Source of the DNA: Collybia mongolica
Taxonomy: Eukaryota > Basidiomycota > Agaricomycetes > Agaricales > Clitocybaceae
Reading direction: 5' to 3'
NCBI GenBank assembly: GCA_013420905.1
Contig: JAAXNY010000009.1
Span: forward strand, 2,046,001 to 2,110,000
DNA: 64,000 nt
Below are positions 30,719 through 43,373 of the stretch, in pieces (position 1 is the stretch's first letter; every line of letters starts with the position of its first letter). Below the pieces are notes generated by a model. That model saw only the letters and a program-made list of their open reading frames with translations, was not told the origin of the DNA and made no database searches. Position numbers and translations under genes: made by a program.

Positions 30719-32490
30719 TTAAAGCCGAGCTTTTATTTCCTTAGTCAAGTCTCTGGACCCATTAGATGCAAGATAAAATTTTGCTGCATCCTCGATCTCC
30801 TTGAGCCATTCGCTGACTGTAACCTCCTCGTAGACATTAATGTCCCAATAAATACTGAGATGCAGCTGTTGACGGCCAGTAGCCGCCCCAAGGTATAATT
30901 CACTTGGCCGACAGTGGAGCCTGGTTTGAGACGACACTAATTGTAACTTTGGTGATTCCCCAATTCTTCGTAAGAGGGGGTATTTTCGAGGAAGGAAGAG
31001 ATCGACCTGGAATGAAAAAGGGAGCTTCAACGTTTGGAAAAATATAACAACTCTCAAGCACTCAACATTTCCAAGACTTGACCCCCCATGACTTAAAACA
31101 GGACCATAGACCATACCTTGATCTTTGACTGAAATGACCTGCTGATCTAATGCTGAATGTGTGCTGCTTTTCCATTGCATGGCGACATCTTTCAGTCGAT
31201 CTACCCTTGGTTGAGCCCGCGCGCCTGCGATTTCAAGAAATCGAGGATGCTGTACAAGGCGCTGAGCTTGTTGCTTCGCTATGTTGCATCGGAGCAAGAA
31301 CCTTGCTGGTGTCAACAGATCCCCGAAGGCTGGGAGGGGGTCCCCAGGTCTGATATCAGAGGCCAAGCCCAGTGGCATGAAGGGCAAGGTATGATAAAAG
31401 AAACTGATAGCGAGAGATACATTCTCGGATCCTCCACGTTCGAACCATTCACGATCTAAAAAGGGCCTCAAATTCAGAGGGCCTCCCGTTGTCATTGGCT
31501 CCCTTTTACGGTACTCCCATTCCTCGTTGGTAATGTGGCCACCGATGAAACGGCGACAAAGGACACGGGTAAGAGCTACTTGGCTTAGGACTGGAAATGC
31601 GTTGCCGAACGTTATGCCATACTTGCGACAATTACGCATGACGCAAGCCGAATCGTCCGTAGTAAGTGAGGTGAAAACTGTAGCTGACCGAGCAGGTGTG
31701 TAAAGAGTTTGCGGTGTCACCCTCCTCGGTAACGTGTGGCCACCCTGTATCGGAGCCTAACATCAGAGATACACCGTATACATTTTATGCCCAGGATAAT
31801 TACCGTAATCTTCTCCATGCGAATTGAGGCGAGCGTATAACCAATTGCACGATGCCATCTCCGCTTAGCCCTGTTGTTTACTTTGGGGGCAAGATCTTCT
31901 GATGCTATCGCTAATGCCAACCTCTCTTCAATCGTCCACAATTGCTGAGGGGATGTGCTAGAAAGAATATCAAGGAAGCATTTCAATAAACTGGAATTGG
32001 CTATTCCGTCTGTGATGCAATGTGCGACGTGGATGAGAACATGCACACAGGACTTATCGTCGGTGCGGGTAAGGATAAAGAGCCGTGCTAGGAGTGTATC
32101 CGATAATAATCTTTCACCGTTCACCAATCTGTCCACAAATTCCTGCGCCTCCTGCGAGGATGATATGGTCCGGAAAATTACCTCGTCCGGACTGTAAACA
32201 TCCAAGCGATTCTCCTCAATCACGAAAGCTACTTCGCCTTTGCCTCGTCGATCTGCTAAACATGACCCGAGCAATGGGAATTGACGTTTTAGAGTGATCC
32301 ATGTCCTGGTAACATTGTGAACACCGAGTAGACGGGGGTCTTCTAATTCCACAATCGTGTGCTGTATAGTATCAGCAGTACCTTTAAACCTCCCGTCCCA
32401 ATAAAAGCCTAATTCCGTAAGACCAAGAGGACGCTCAAATATGCGATTGGGATACCGAGAGGAGTTGTCGGAAACCTTCCAATGTGCCAT
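30719..32490 (-). CDS. CoA-dependent acyltransferase-like protein (HxxxDG)
   Basis: The start ATG at 32490 gives MAHWKVSDNSSRYPNRIFER. The motif HCITDGIAN, about residue 165, supplies the catalytic His and the Asp-Gly of the chloramphenicol-acetyltransferase/condensation fold. A short intron around 31745-31800 joins KIT to a second half (GGHTLPRRVTPQTLYTPARS) with FGNAFPVLSQVALTR and SFFYHTLPFMPL. The end (SEWLKEIEDAAKFYLASN) is typical of the fungal family. The expected second-half DFGWG-type motif is not seen clearly. The protein has about 530 residues. The substrate is unknown; relatives acylate alcohols or secondary metabolites. It is divergent from Pus4 across 548 bp. Confidence 0.6.
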
Positions 32491-32953
32491 GTAGACGAGT
32501 ACAGGTTGTACCGGGTACCGGGGACAACTCCTTAGGCAACTGCATAATTTTATGCGCCCACGTTGCCATCGGCCTAGGCGTGCCGATCCATATGGGTATG
32601 AGCCGACATAGAATTTGAAAAATAGGCCTATATAGGTCTGCCTTGAGAAAATTTAGAAACACATGCAATCTTTTTGTCGGCAGTTCTCAGCAACAGAAGG
32701 AGTTGCTCCAACTCCGCGGTTTTGAGGAAGGACCCTGCAAACGTTCATATGTCACGAAGCGCGAAACGACCGTGAGTTTGCGGGGCTCAGTTATGAAAGA
32801 TGAAGGCCCAACTCCGAACAGTTCTCCAAAAGTCGTGCTAGCATGGGGAGGACAGGCCTTTGAGGAGGTCGTAGTAAACGCTACATGCAGTGGCGGAGCT
32901 TGCTGCTGGAGTACAAATATTACGAGACGTGACTTGTCCGGCAATCATGGCGT

Positions 32954-32991
32954 CACGTGGATTAAATTCACCTTCGCGGCCAAATATAAAA
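32954..32991 (+). promoter_or_regulatory. E-box and TATA-like element upstream of Pus4
   Basis: CACGTG at 32954-32959 is followed by TATAAAA at 32985-32991, which ends 47 bp before the Pus4 start codon. The spacing is short for a fungal core promoter but plausible. Binding is not shown by sequence alone. Confidence 0.3.
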
Positions 32992-33038
32992 TATGAAGTC
33001 CTGTGTTCTTCAAGCTATTCTACGGGTCAGGAACAGCA

Positions 33039-34218
33039 ATGCCCAAAGTAACACTTCCTCATCTTCCCCTTTCTTGTCTTTTTGGGGTTATAAAGCCATC
33101 AGGTCCTACAAGCATGTCTATTATCAATGATGTAAAGCAGCTCGTCGCCCGATCTGCGCTTTTTGTAGAAGCGGAGAAACTCGAAAAAGCCAAAGGCCAA
33201 AAGATACCTAACAAAGGGAAGCGCGCGCGCGACTTGATCAAAATAGGACAGGGAGGCACTCTGGATCCACTCGCTGATGGGGTTTTAGGTGAAAGACAGT
33301 CAGAAACCGACACCAGTGCTTGCTAATGTCATTTGTTTAGTTGTTGGTGTTGGAAAGGGAACTAAAAAGCTAAGCGAATTTTTGGACTGCACGAAAGTAA
33401 ATATCTAGGCAACGCATACAGAGATCCTTTGAATAATTGGCTGCTGAACAGGAATATTATACTACGTGTTTGCTGGGGTGCGAGACAGACACGTACGATA
33501 GTGAGGGCGCCAGGGTCCGAATCGCACCTTGGCAACATGTAACAAAAGAGAAAGTAGAGACAGCCCTTGGTCAGTTCTCCGGTGAAATACAACAAACACC
33601 TCCGATGTTTGTATTTATTCCTGAACATCCGAAATCTACCTTAACATGGGGTGTTCTTCCACTGTCTACAGCTTTTCAGCATTGAAAATGGATGGCATAC
33701 CCTTGTACGAATATGCGCGAAAAGGCATTCCCCTTCCCCGTCCAGTCGAGCCTAGGAAGGTCACCGTACACTCTCTAGAGCTCTTGGAGTGGAAAGGAAG
33801 CAACCACGAATTCCGTTGGCCTGAAAAATCTTTTTCTAAGAAGGAAAAAGAGGCAATGGAGACTGCACTTCGTAAGGTTGATGAAAACATCCGTCTCGAA
33901 GATAGCCCAGAGGCCGTTGTGGATACAATACCAACAGCTTTTGTACTGAAGATGAAGGTTTCAGGAGGAACCTACGTGCGTTCGATCGTCCACGACTTGG
34001 CCCGTGTTTTGGGGTCTGCAGGACATGTTGTTACGTTGACTCGTTCTCGCCAAGGTCGATTTGTCCTGAAACCGACAGAAGACGGAGACCGTCAATGTAT
34101 ACCTTGGGAAGTTTTTGAAAATGCCTCTTCAGACCCAGGCCCCGTCGACGATGAAGGGTGGACAAACTGGGAACGAGAAGTCATCGAGCGGCTTGAGGTT
34201 GTGGATAGCAAGAAATAA
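33039..34218 (+). CDS. pus4: tRNA pseudouridine synthase of the TruB/Pus4 family
   Basis: Makes pseudouridine 55 in the T-loop of tRNAs. The first exon begins MPKVTLPHLPLSCLFGVIKPSGPTSM; KPSGPTS is the family's N-terminal motif. The catalytic Asp lies in GQGGTLDPLADGVL. After introns the frame continues VVGVGKGTKKLSEFLDCTK, then EYYTTCLLGCETDTYDSEG, then QTPPM joined to FSALKMDGIPLYEYARKG, and SGGTYVRSIVHDLARVLGS. All are TruB motifs in order. The last exon runs to 34218. There are four or five short introns. The protein has about 350 residues and appears intact. Confidence 0.85.
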
Positions 34219-35253
34219 TTGGTCCCAATTTCTATTGTTGTCTATGAGATGAAGATATTAACATCTGAACTGTTGATGCTATAGGGACTTTTCTTTCACT
34301 GAAATATTCTGTAGTGACAGAAAGCGCAAGTAGAATATTATTTTAAATGAGAGGCAACAAGAAGGATCTAGCGTCGCAACCGCTGGAAAATCTGACCCCG
34401 TCCGACCACAGGCCGAGTCAGCCGACATAGATCCAACGCCACTCCTTCGCCGTCTTATCGAGGGATTTTCGGCCTCGACTGTCATTTACTACCATGTCCC
34501 CACTCCTCGTTAACGTCCTTGCGAACGGTAACTGCTCGGATATATGACAGGATAAAGTGATTATTCTCTGCGCTGGGAATGGTTGAGCGAATCTGGGCAG
34601 ATGCGATCTTTCTCCTCCGTTTCGTGCTACATCTCGGGTTGACAGATTGATCCTGTTGGATTCCTACCAAATGGCACATTGGCCACGGTTCTCGAAACGA
34701 CTGCAATCTCGGTCGACTTTGTCACCTGCCGCATACTAAAACAAGTAGTTATAGGACAAATTGGCCGAGAATTCATACAAAATCACGTTGCGATTAGACT
34801 GGAGATAAACTTATATCCTTAGGAAGAAGCCTTTCATGGCCCATAATCGACAATTGCGAAAGACCTATCTCAACAAAACTGAACATCATGATGGCATGCA
34901 TCATATGAACAAAACTCGTGCAGCAGCAATGTGTGGTACGTCGGTGATGGCCTGAAAAGTTAGGTGCATCTTCTCCCTTCTGTGAGTGCGTTGTAAGTTT
35001 TTTTCGCAGCAGAGGAGTGGGATACAGACCGCATAAGCCTGTACAGACCAGAACATTCCGAGTCTGCATCCGCCAAGGTACGGACGGCAAATTTACCGAC
35101 AACGGTCCGGTCCGTGGGCGTGTGGACGGAAATCGGGCCGTTGGGGTCCGAATTCAATAAGCGCCCCTCTTCGAGCCGTTTATATATCTGAGTTGGCCAA
35201 AACACGATGGGCCTGCAACCCCATCGCACCAACCGCCTACTGTTTTTTGTACT
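34219..35253. other. Intergenic region without a recognised gene
   Basis: About 1 kb between Pus4 and the aldolase gene. Only short unconvincing open frames occur. TTTATATAT at about 35180-35188 lies some 70 bp before the aldolase start and is a plausible TATA element. Nothing else was recognised. Confidence 0.5.
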
Positions 35254-36507
35254 ATGGCTGCTAACGGAGTACACGGTGTCCACGGGGTATCTCGCCCTCT
35301 TAAGGCCGGCATCTATGCCCCAATACCTTCGTTTTTCTTGCCTGACTCTGAGGATCTTGGTCCGTTCGTGTCCTATTTGCGTTTTTCCGAGGTTCTAACA
35401 CATCTTGCTGATACAGATATCCCCTCGTTTGAGGCTCATATTGTTCGAGTCGCCACCGCTGGCGTCGGCCCGCTGATTTCCGGTTCAATGGGAGAGGCCA
35501 TCCACTTGTCGCATGCTGAAAGGGTCAGGCTAATTCATGCTGGACGGAAGGCTCTCGATAACGCAGGATTTTCGCACGTTCCCACCATTGTCGGCACGGG
35601 CGCCGGGAGCACTCGCGAGACAATTGAACTTACCAACGAGGCCGCTGCAGCTGGTGCTGACTATGCCATCGTCATTGCTAGTGGTTATTTTGCTGGGGCA
35701 TTGACAAGGGCAGCACTAAAGACATTTTTCGTCGAGGTATCTCAGAAGAGCCCGATTCCTGTCATGATATATAATTGTGAGTCTGCACAAATATTGCAGA
35801 AGACCTCTTGTTCATCCCCTCCAAGTCCCTGGAGCGAGCGGGGGTATCGACCTTGACTCCGACCTTATCAGTGAGCTCGCCAAAGAATGCCCCAATATTT
35901 GCGGAGTTAAGCTCACGTAAGTGACACGAAGGCTCTTTGCTGTGACTATCTACTCAACATGTGAACAGGTGCGGGAACGTCGGGAAACTTACCAGAATTG
36001 CCGACGCCGTGGCCGATCCGGCTTTCGTGTCCAAATATCCTCGCAAGAATCCCCAAGCGCCCTTCCTTGTTCTCGGAGGGTTCACAGATTTTGTCGTCCC
36101 CTCGGCGTTCGCCAATGCACATGGTGCTATTACGGGACTCGCGAACGTTGCTCCTGTAGGTTTATCTTGAATATTATCAAAACTATGATTACTGATTTGG
36201 TTCTTTCTGACCCCAGTACTCTATCATGAAGGTCCACGAACTATCTATCGCGTCTAGAAAGGATCTTTCATATCTTCCCGAAGCGCAACGAGTTCAGGGC
36301 ATCGTGGCTCGTGCAGATTATACTATCGCCAAGGCTTCGATTGCGGGAACGAAGCATATACTTGAGAAACTACATGGATACGGTGGTGTACCGAGGAAAC
36401 CACTTCCTCCCATGGATTCTAGTGCCGCTCAAGTTTTGTGGGAACACCCTCATACACAGGACCTCGTTAGGCTGGAACGAGAACTAAGTGGAAAGACAAG
36501 GGCGTAG
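35254..36507 (+). CDS. DapA-family aldolase, L-threo-3-deoxy-hexulosonate or 4-hydroxy-2-oxoglutarate aldolase type
   Basis: A class I aldolase of the dihydrodipicolinate synthase superfamily; fungal members act in D-galacturonate breakdown or on 4-hydroxy-2-oxoglutarate. The N-terminus is MAANGVHGVHGVSRPLKAGI. After an intron come DIPSFEAHIVRVATAGVGPL and GSMGEAIHLSHAER (the family's G-x-x-GE). PIPVMIYN holds the proton-relay Tyr, and NICGVKLT holds the Schiff-base Lys (codon 35909-35911). The frame continues CGNVGKLTRIAD and FTDFVVPSAFANAHG. Introns lie near 35380-35415, 35775-35825, 35915-35968 and 36157-36217. The protein has about 330 residues. No signal peptide is seen. The substrate is not decided by the sequence. 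Confidence 0.75.
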
Positions 36508-37734
36508 ATGCTCAGTAGCGAAGGGAGTATCATTGGATCCAGGTTATGGCCTCTCCATTTTAGCAGTATCATCCACAGATTCGGTACCCTGGCTATGCTA
36601 TCTTCCAGCTCCGGCTCTCGGCAGCCTGAAGAATGTCATGATTCTGTTACTGCGTACTTCATTCGCAACTTACTAATCAACAGATCTTTGTCTAACTCAT
36701 GTTCACTTGATGAGATTATATTAACTTTAAAGTCTCGAGCCTGACTACACATTAAACTCTCATGCATTCTTGAATGCTTATTAATGTTACAGCAGAACCA
36801 CTTCATCTTGAGTATGGCGATGAGTGACTCACAATGAAAACATACATTAGCAATCGCATGGCCTCTGCAGACATGATTTTCATTTGTTGATGATCGATAT
36901 GCGTACACAAACTACCCATCAGCGCAGTATTTCATTGTAAGGTTGATTACGATTTCGGACGCGGCTTGAGCTTCAAGTCGAACGTTCGACTCGTCCAAGA
37001 TCCACATTCAACATTGAAGTGCAAGCCACCAACGCAGCATTGCCCTTGGGTGCCCTGACGGTCGTTCTAGCGAGAAGTTTGTTCGTCCCCTAAACTCTCT
37101 AATCCTAGCGAAAGGGCCACCCTTCGCCAAGCTCGGAAATTTTTTAGAAGTAAAGGACTTCCATTGGTATACCTTGGAGGATAATGTCGACCTTGATTCT
37201 TCTGGGTCTATTCCCTATTACTCAAATCTGCTAAGTAGATAAGGGGGAGCCATACAATGGTCCTCCCGCGAACTCGCGGTTCACACGATCCGCCCAGCTG
37301 CAGAGTGAAGAGAGAATCATCAGGTGCGTCGAAATCTCGGAGGGGGGAGGAAAGATGTGAAGGATTTATATATGCGTATTACGTCACGTAAGTGGAAAAA
37401 ACCACATCGACGACATTTCAATCAAACAATTATATGAATCGTGTCGGTGTCTGCGAGGTGTGCAGTTGGCGGTAGGAATGCCTGAGACCTATCCTGTCAA
37501 CAGCTTCCTAATAGGTACTGACACCCAAAAGGCATTCCTCAATTCCCTCTAGCGTTTACCGGGTCGATCAGAGGTTGTGCAGTCGCATGTGGAGGTGTCT
37601 ATTCTGCTCCCATTAATTCGGGTGTTGGATGAGAAATATAATTATAGCGCCTAGTCCTCTTCCTCCCGATCGGTAAATCCCAAAAAATTAGGCTACATCT
37701 ACGGAAAGCATGGAATTGATAGTCTTCTCTATTT
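36508..37734. other. Intergenic region without a recognised gene
   Basis: About 1.2 kb of moderately AT-rich sequence with only short open frames. It contains a perfect 14-bp palindrome, GTCGAACGTTCGAC, at 36977-36990, next to a second palindrome CTTGAGCTTCAAG. ATTACGTCACGT at about 37379-37390 resembles a bZIP (CRE-like) site. The 5' part of the RtcB-like relic that follows was looked for here and not found. Confidence 0.4.
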
Positions 37735-38660
37735 GGCATGAGCAACTTGTAGGATCTGGGAACTATTTTGCTGAGATATGCATAGTCGAGAAATTCGTCA
37801 ATACATCATCTGCTGAGGCTCTCGGGGCCCACGAGGACGACCAGGTTTTGTTAGGTATTACATTGTCCCGTCATTTACTTGTACTTCGGTGATTATTTGG
37901 TCGTATTTCAAACGTTCGTATATCATACAGGACCCCGTGGAGACAACTGCTAAATCAAATACATACATTCCACCAAATTCAGCCTTCGCTTATAGTAGCA
38001 TATCTTACTGCACACTACTGTACTGTTTACTGGGCAGTTTCCAACTGCGACCTTGTGGCCCATAGAATCCAGCAGTGTTTGTACCCCCGCCCGAATTGAC
38101 TGGTAATTGCGAAGCTTTTACAACCAATTGTGGACCTGTCGAGTTGGAAAAGATCATCGATGTTACTCACAACTCCGTAACGAATTATGCCTTCACTACA
38201 AACGACGGTCCACAGGATCTATGGGTCTATAGGAATGGCACGACCCCAGTGGACCAGGGATTTGCGCCTTGTCCAAGAAGCCGCGGAATTATTTTCTTGG
38301 TTGCTTCAGCCGACTGGTGATGGCCAATATAACGGTGGGCTAATTGTAACTAACGTCGTGGGGAGTCACTGTTGACAGGTGACGTGTTTTTGCTACGTGC
38401 AGCTCACTCGTTGGCCCATGGAGCGGCCCGACAGTATGGCCGTAACGCACTTCACGCTGGCACAAAAATAGCGAAAACCAGTTTAACGACAACGGCACTG
38501 GGCTCGGAGATTGGCTGTTCAGACCCGGATCTTTTGGTTGAGGAGCGGCCCGTGGCTTACAAAGATATCGCCTATGTTGTGGAAGATAGGAGGGGTATAT
38601 GTAAAAGGGTGGCTATTCTCCGACCAGTTGTTACTTACAGGTGCGGGAGGGTGAAAAATG
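37735..38660 (+). pseudogene. Relic of an RtcB-type RNA ligase gene
   Basis: Three pieces match RtcB in order. First is GSGNYFAEICIVEKFV...AEALGAHEDDQVLL (about 37750-37855). Second is VTHNSV...DLWVYRNGTTPVDQGFAPCPRSRG (about 38155-38290). Third is AHSLAHGAARQYGRNALHAG...DPDLLVEERPVAYKDI...AILRPVVTY (about 38400-38640). The conserved HSGSRGLG block survives only as HTGPRGDN followed by a stop (about 37923-37955). The His-loop reads HGAARQ rather than HGAGR. After CPRSRG the frame shifts by one base before SWLLQPTGDGQYNGG. The N-terminal third is absent. RtcB joins RNA ends with a 2',3'-cyclic phosphate. This copy cannot make a full enzyme. A working paralogue elsewhere is possible. Confidence 0.6.
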
Positions 38661-39111
38661 AAGTTGGTATACATGTGAGTGGTTTGGTGATATGGACATG
38701 CATTGATCATCACGGACCATGTTGTTGGATATAAGGGAGTATACCGGGGGAAACCGCTGTCTAGGTCTGCACAATTATTGAAAATTCATGTGGATGCCAC
38801 AAGTAAGCGCTCGCAGGGCGATCAATGGCGCGGGGTACAATGTTCACGTGCTCACTCCGCTTGGGTTGTTCGCGGCGAGTGCCGCCGCCAGACAGTTGAA
38901 TGCTGGCGTCCGACAATTCTCTATCACCATCAACGACTGCCAGTGTCCCAGCTGCTCCCCCAAAAAGGTGCAGATAATGGTCTGCAGGCCACCCTACTCT
39001 CTGGCGATGGCCACCAGAAGTGGCCATCTCATGTCGGCAATTAGACGGTTTCCTCAGAGAGGTCCGCTTTTGTAACTTTTGGTTATCGATGATGAGTTGC
39101 CCATACTTGAA

Positions 39112-42100
39112 ATGATTGTTACAGGTCATCGCTATTTTCGGTCTTCCACTCAGTTCTTGAGCAATGCCCCTGAAGCTCAAACCTCCTCCGAAAAGCTTGG
39201 TGTACCTTATTCGTCATTGATTGTCGGAATCCCTCGAGAGGTCTATCCGGACGAGCGACGCGTCGCCCTCACTCCACAGAATGCTGCACTTCTTCTGAAG
39301 AAAGGTTTCAGGAAGGTCCTTGTTGAACGGCACGCTGGTGTAGGAGCACAGTTTCTCGATGAACAATACGTCACCGCCGGTGCAACGCTTGTATCTCGTG
39401 AAGAAGTGTTCCAATCCTCAGATATCATGTTGAAAGTCCGACCTCCACTACACGGACAAGAGGCAGAACATGTTAAACAAGGGAGCACAGTTATTTCTTT
39501 CCTTTACCCCGCACAGAATAAAATGATTGTGGAGTCGCTGGCGTCACGCAAAGTCAACGCTTTTGCAGTATGTAAGCGTGATCTCTACGTGATCCTTGTA
39601 ACAATTCCAGTACTTTTAGATGGACATGATACCCCGCATTTCTCGTGCACAAGTTTTTGACGCGTTGAGGTGAGCCTATGGTGGAAGATGGCTGAGAATT
39701 TTACCGACGCTAATGTCCCTTTATCTAGTTCCATGGCCAATATTGCTGGGTACAAGGCGGTCTTAGAGGCATCTAATCATTTTGGACGATTTTTGACTGG
39801 TCAGGTTACAGCGGCTGGGTAGGTCCGGCTCAACATACTGTGTGTCAGTGAACTTATCGTCGAACTCGGGCCGTTTTTAGAAAGGTGGGCCTATTCTAAT
39901 TCATGCATTTACTCCTGTTCAACTCGCGAGCTACCTTAGATTCCCCCTGGAAAGGTATTAGTAATTGGTGCTGGGGTTGCTGGACTGAGCGCTATCGCCA
40001 CGGTTTGTATCTCGGTTCGATTTAAGTAACATCACTTAATGTTCCACCAACAGGCAAGAAGACTAGGGGCTATCACTCGAGGATTCGATACACGATCTGC
40101 AGCTCGGGAACAAGTTCAATCACTTGGAGCAGAATTTCTTGAAGTCGCCATCCAGGAAGAAGGTGGCGGAGGGGGAGGGTACGCAAAAGTTATGTCTAAG
40201 GAGTTTATTGAAGCAGAAATGGCACTTTTTATGGAGCAATGCAAGGATGTAGACATTGTGATCACAACGGTGAGTCGTTACCTGACAATCTCATTGTAGT
40301 TCTCATCGGACCTGATAGGCTCTCATTCCTGGAAAACCGGCGCCCAAGTTGATCACTAACGAAATGGTGGCCGCCATGAAACAAGGATCAGTAATCGTTG
40401 ACATGGCTGCAGAGGCGGGCGGCAATTGTGAGGCGACACGTCCAGGGGAACTTCATGTGCATCGGGGTGTAACCGTTATCGGTAGGGATATTTACCTTTT
40501 TTTTTTTTTTTTCATATTCAACTAATCCTCACTGTCCCATAGGTTACACTGATTTACCCTCAAGGCTGCCCACACAGTCGTCAACTCTATACTCCAACAA
40601 TATAACCAAGTTCCTTTTGTCGTTAGGTGGAGATGGGGTGTTCGTGGTTGATCTTGAAGATGAAGTTGTGAGAGGTTCCATCGTTGTTCATCAAGGAGAG
40701 ACCTTGCAGGCCATCCCTCGTGTTATGCCGGCTCCAACTACTCCCCCTCCTGTACCTGCAAAAGCCGATACAACGCCCGAGTCCTTGGCTATCACTCCAT
40801 GGCAGAAAGCCTCTCGCGAAGTCGCAGTAATCACAGCTGGAATGGGTAGTGCGGTTGCGCTCGGAAAGGCGACAGGGACAGCCTTTATGGATAGCTTTTT
40901 TACGTTCGGGCTTGCAGGCCTTATTGGTTACAGGTGAGTGTGGCCCCTAAACTTTTGGTTCCGGGAAATACTTATATGTGGTCTTTAGGGTCGTTTGGGG
41001 AGTTGCACCAGCGCTTCACTCACCTTTGATGTCGGTGACGAATGCAATTTCCGGCATGGTTGGTATTGGTGGTATGTTTGTGATGGGCGGCGGCTACCTC
41101 CCGGGCACGATACCTCAGACCCTTGGTGCTTTGGCCGTCCTTCTAGCGAGTGTCAATGTTGCGGGAGGCTTTATCATCACGAAGCGGATGCTGGATATGT
41201 TCAAACGTATGTCTTTTGTCCCAGCCCGTATTCCCAATGGTGGTCTAATACCAGAGACCTCATAGGCCCCACTGATCCTCCCGAGTACTCGTGGCTATAC
41301 ACTGTTCCCGCCGTCGTATTCACAGGGGGCTTTTTGGCGGCTGCTAGCACAGGAACGGCAGGTCTTGTACAGGCAGGATACTTAACAAGCAGCCTCCTCT
41401 GTATTGGTACTATTCTCATCTTCCTAAATTTTGCAGACTGCTCAACTAGAATTAGGCTCTCTATCTGGTCTGGCGTCACAAACCACCGCCAGGCAAGGAA
41501 ATGCTCTTGGAATCTTGGGTGTCAGTTCTGGTATCCTGGCATCGCTAGCGGCTGTTGGGTTCCCACCTGCTGTCATTGGCCAATTCGCCGCTGTCGCGGC
41601 TGTTGGAGGGGGGATCGGCTCTGTTATCGGTCGACGTGTTACTGCGACGGAATTACCCCAAACTGTTGCTATGCTTCATTCCATTGTCGGGTTGTCTGCG
41701 GTTTTGACAAGCATTGGGAGTGTTCTTGCAGATCCTGCTCATTGTTCCAACCTACATCTCATAACGGCTTACCTCGGAGTTGTCATTGGTAAATCAGCCT
41801 TTCTACTTTCACTCCCTCACTTACAATGTTGATCCAGGTGGTATCACTTTCACTGGATCCATTGTTGCCTTCTTGAAGTTGGCTGCCAAAATGTCATCAA
41901 AGCCCTTATCGCTTCCTGGAAAGCATCTTATCAACAGCTCGCTATTGGGTGCTAATGCACTTACGATGGCTGGTTTTTTGGCGATGGCTCCAACTACTCC
42001 GGTTGTTGCCGCTTCGTTCCTTGGCGCAAGCGCAGTTTTAAGTTTCATCAAAGGATTCACTACTACTGCTGCCATAGGTGGCGCTGACATGCGTATGCTG

Positions 42101-43373
42101 CAAGCTTCCTGAAGCGTCGGATGTCTTCTGATGCCTTGTTAATTTAGCCGTGGTCATCACTGTCTTAAACGCATACTCGTGAGCCTCGATCTACGCTCTT
42201 ATTAATCATATCACTCATGATTTTTGTCGAAGAGGGTTCGCCCTTGTGGCTGAGGGTATATTTCTTTTCATTAGTGTCTCGAAGAGCGCACTGTTAATGA
42301 CATTTACCAGGTTTCATGTTGGACAATCCGCTTCTTACCACGATTGGTTCTCTGATCGGTGTGAGCGGGTCGATCCTATCATACATCATGGTAGGCGGAA
42401 TTTCAATAAAAAACTACTCCAATTTAAAATCATCCCAGTGTGTCGCAATGAATCGATCTCTGACCAATGTCTTATTCGGTGGTATCGGCACAACTATTCC
42501 CGTGGAAACGCACAAGATAGAAGGGGTGATTACTAAAACTACTGTAGAGGATACAGTGGAGGCATTGGCAAATGCCGACAGCGTGATACTGGTAATTACG
42601 GAATTTCACTGGCATCGAACGATGTTATTGACACATTCTGAACAGGTTGTTGGCTATGGCATGGCCGTCGCAAAGGCCCAGTATGCTATATCTGAGATAT
42701 GTGCAATGCTCCGATCGAAAGGCGTCAATGTTCGAGTATGTTCATAATATCATGTTTCAAACTCAACCAATACTAATGCTTAGACACCCAGTTCGCAATT
42801 CATCCAGTCGCAGGGCGCATGCCGGGTCAATGCAATGTGCTCTTGGCCGAGGCATCTGTACCATATGACAGTAAGCTCTCGACTGGGGCTCCGTGCTTTC
42901 ATACTCATACTTTTCACAGTTGTTCTGGAGATGGATGAAATTAACGACGATTTTAAAGATACCGATGTCACCCTCGTCATTGGTGCGAATGATACCGTCA
43001 ATCCCATTGCTTTAGAGCCCGGGTCAGCCATTGCCGTAAGTAAGCATACATTTTACAGCAACCATGTATTGATATCCGTCCGACAGGGAATGCCGGTACT
43101 ACATGCATGGAAAAGTAAGCAAGTGATTGTCATGAAAAGAGGATTGGCCAGTGGATATGGTATGCCGAATACATGTTGTCAGATTTGCTAAGCAACTATT
43201 TTCCGTAGCCGACGTACCTAACCCGATGTTTTACATGCAAGGGACCAAGATGTTATTTGGAGATGCAAAAGATACCTGCGATGGTGTGTACGACCAATCT
43301 TTGCTAGAATATGGTCTCTAATAGTCGAGGTATAGCCATCAAACGAGGGCTTGAGGTACACTGGAAGGAATGA
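39112..43373 (+). CDS. NAD(P) transhydrogenase, mitochondrial (proton-translocating)
   Basis: Couples hydride transfer from NADH to NADP+ with proton flow across the inner membrane. A leader-like start ([16 protein letters not shown], Arg/Ser-rich) precedes [20 protein letters not shown], the PntA NAD-domain signature. [17 protein letters not shown] is the nucleotide-binding loop. A membrane section follows ([23 protein letters not shown]), then the PntB part with membrane helices ([29 protein letters not shown]). The NADP domain is [57 protein letters not shown] and [20 protein letters not shown]. It ends [10 protein letters not shown] at 43373. There are more than 15 short introns; one carries a run of about 17 T near 40497. 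The first exon is uncertain: a leader exon could lie upstream around 39020. Confidence 0.85.

Noticed and set aside
38761..39180. 139-codon minus-strand open frame upstream of the transhydrogenase gene
   Set aside because: No recognisable motif, and it overlaps the likely leader and promoter region of the transhydrogenase gene.
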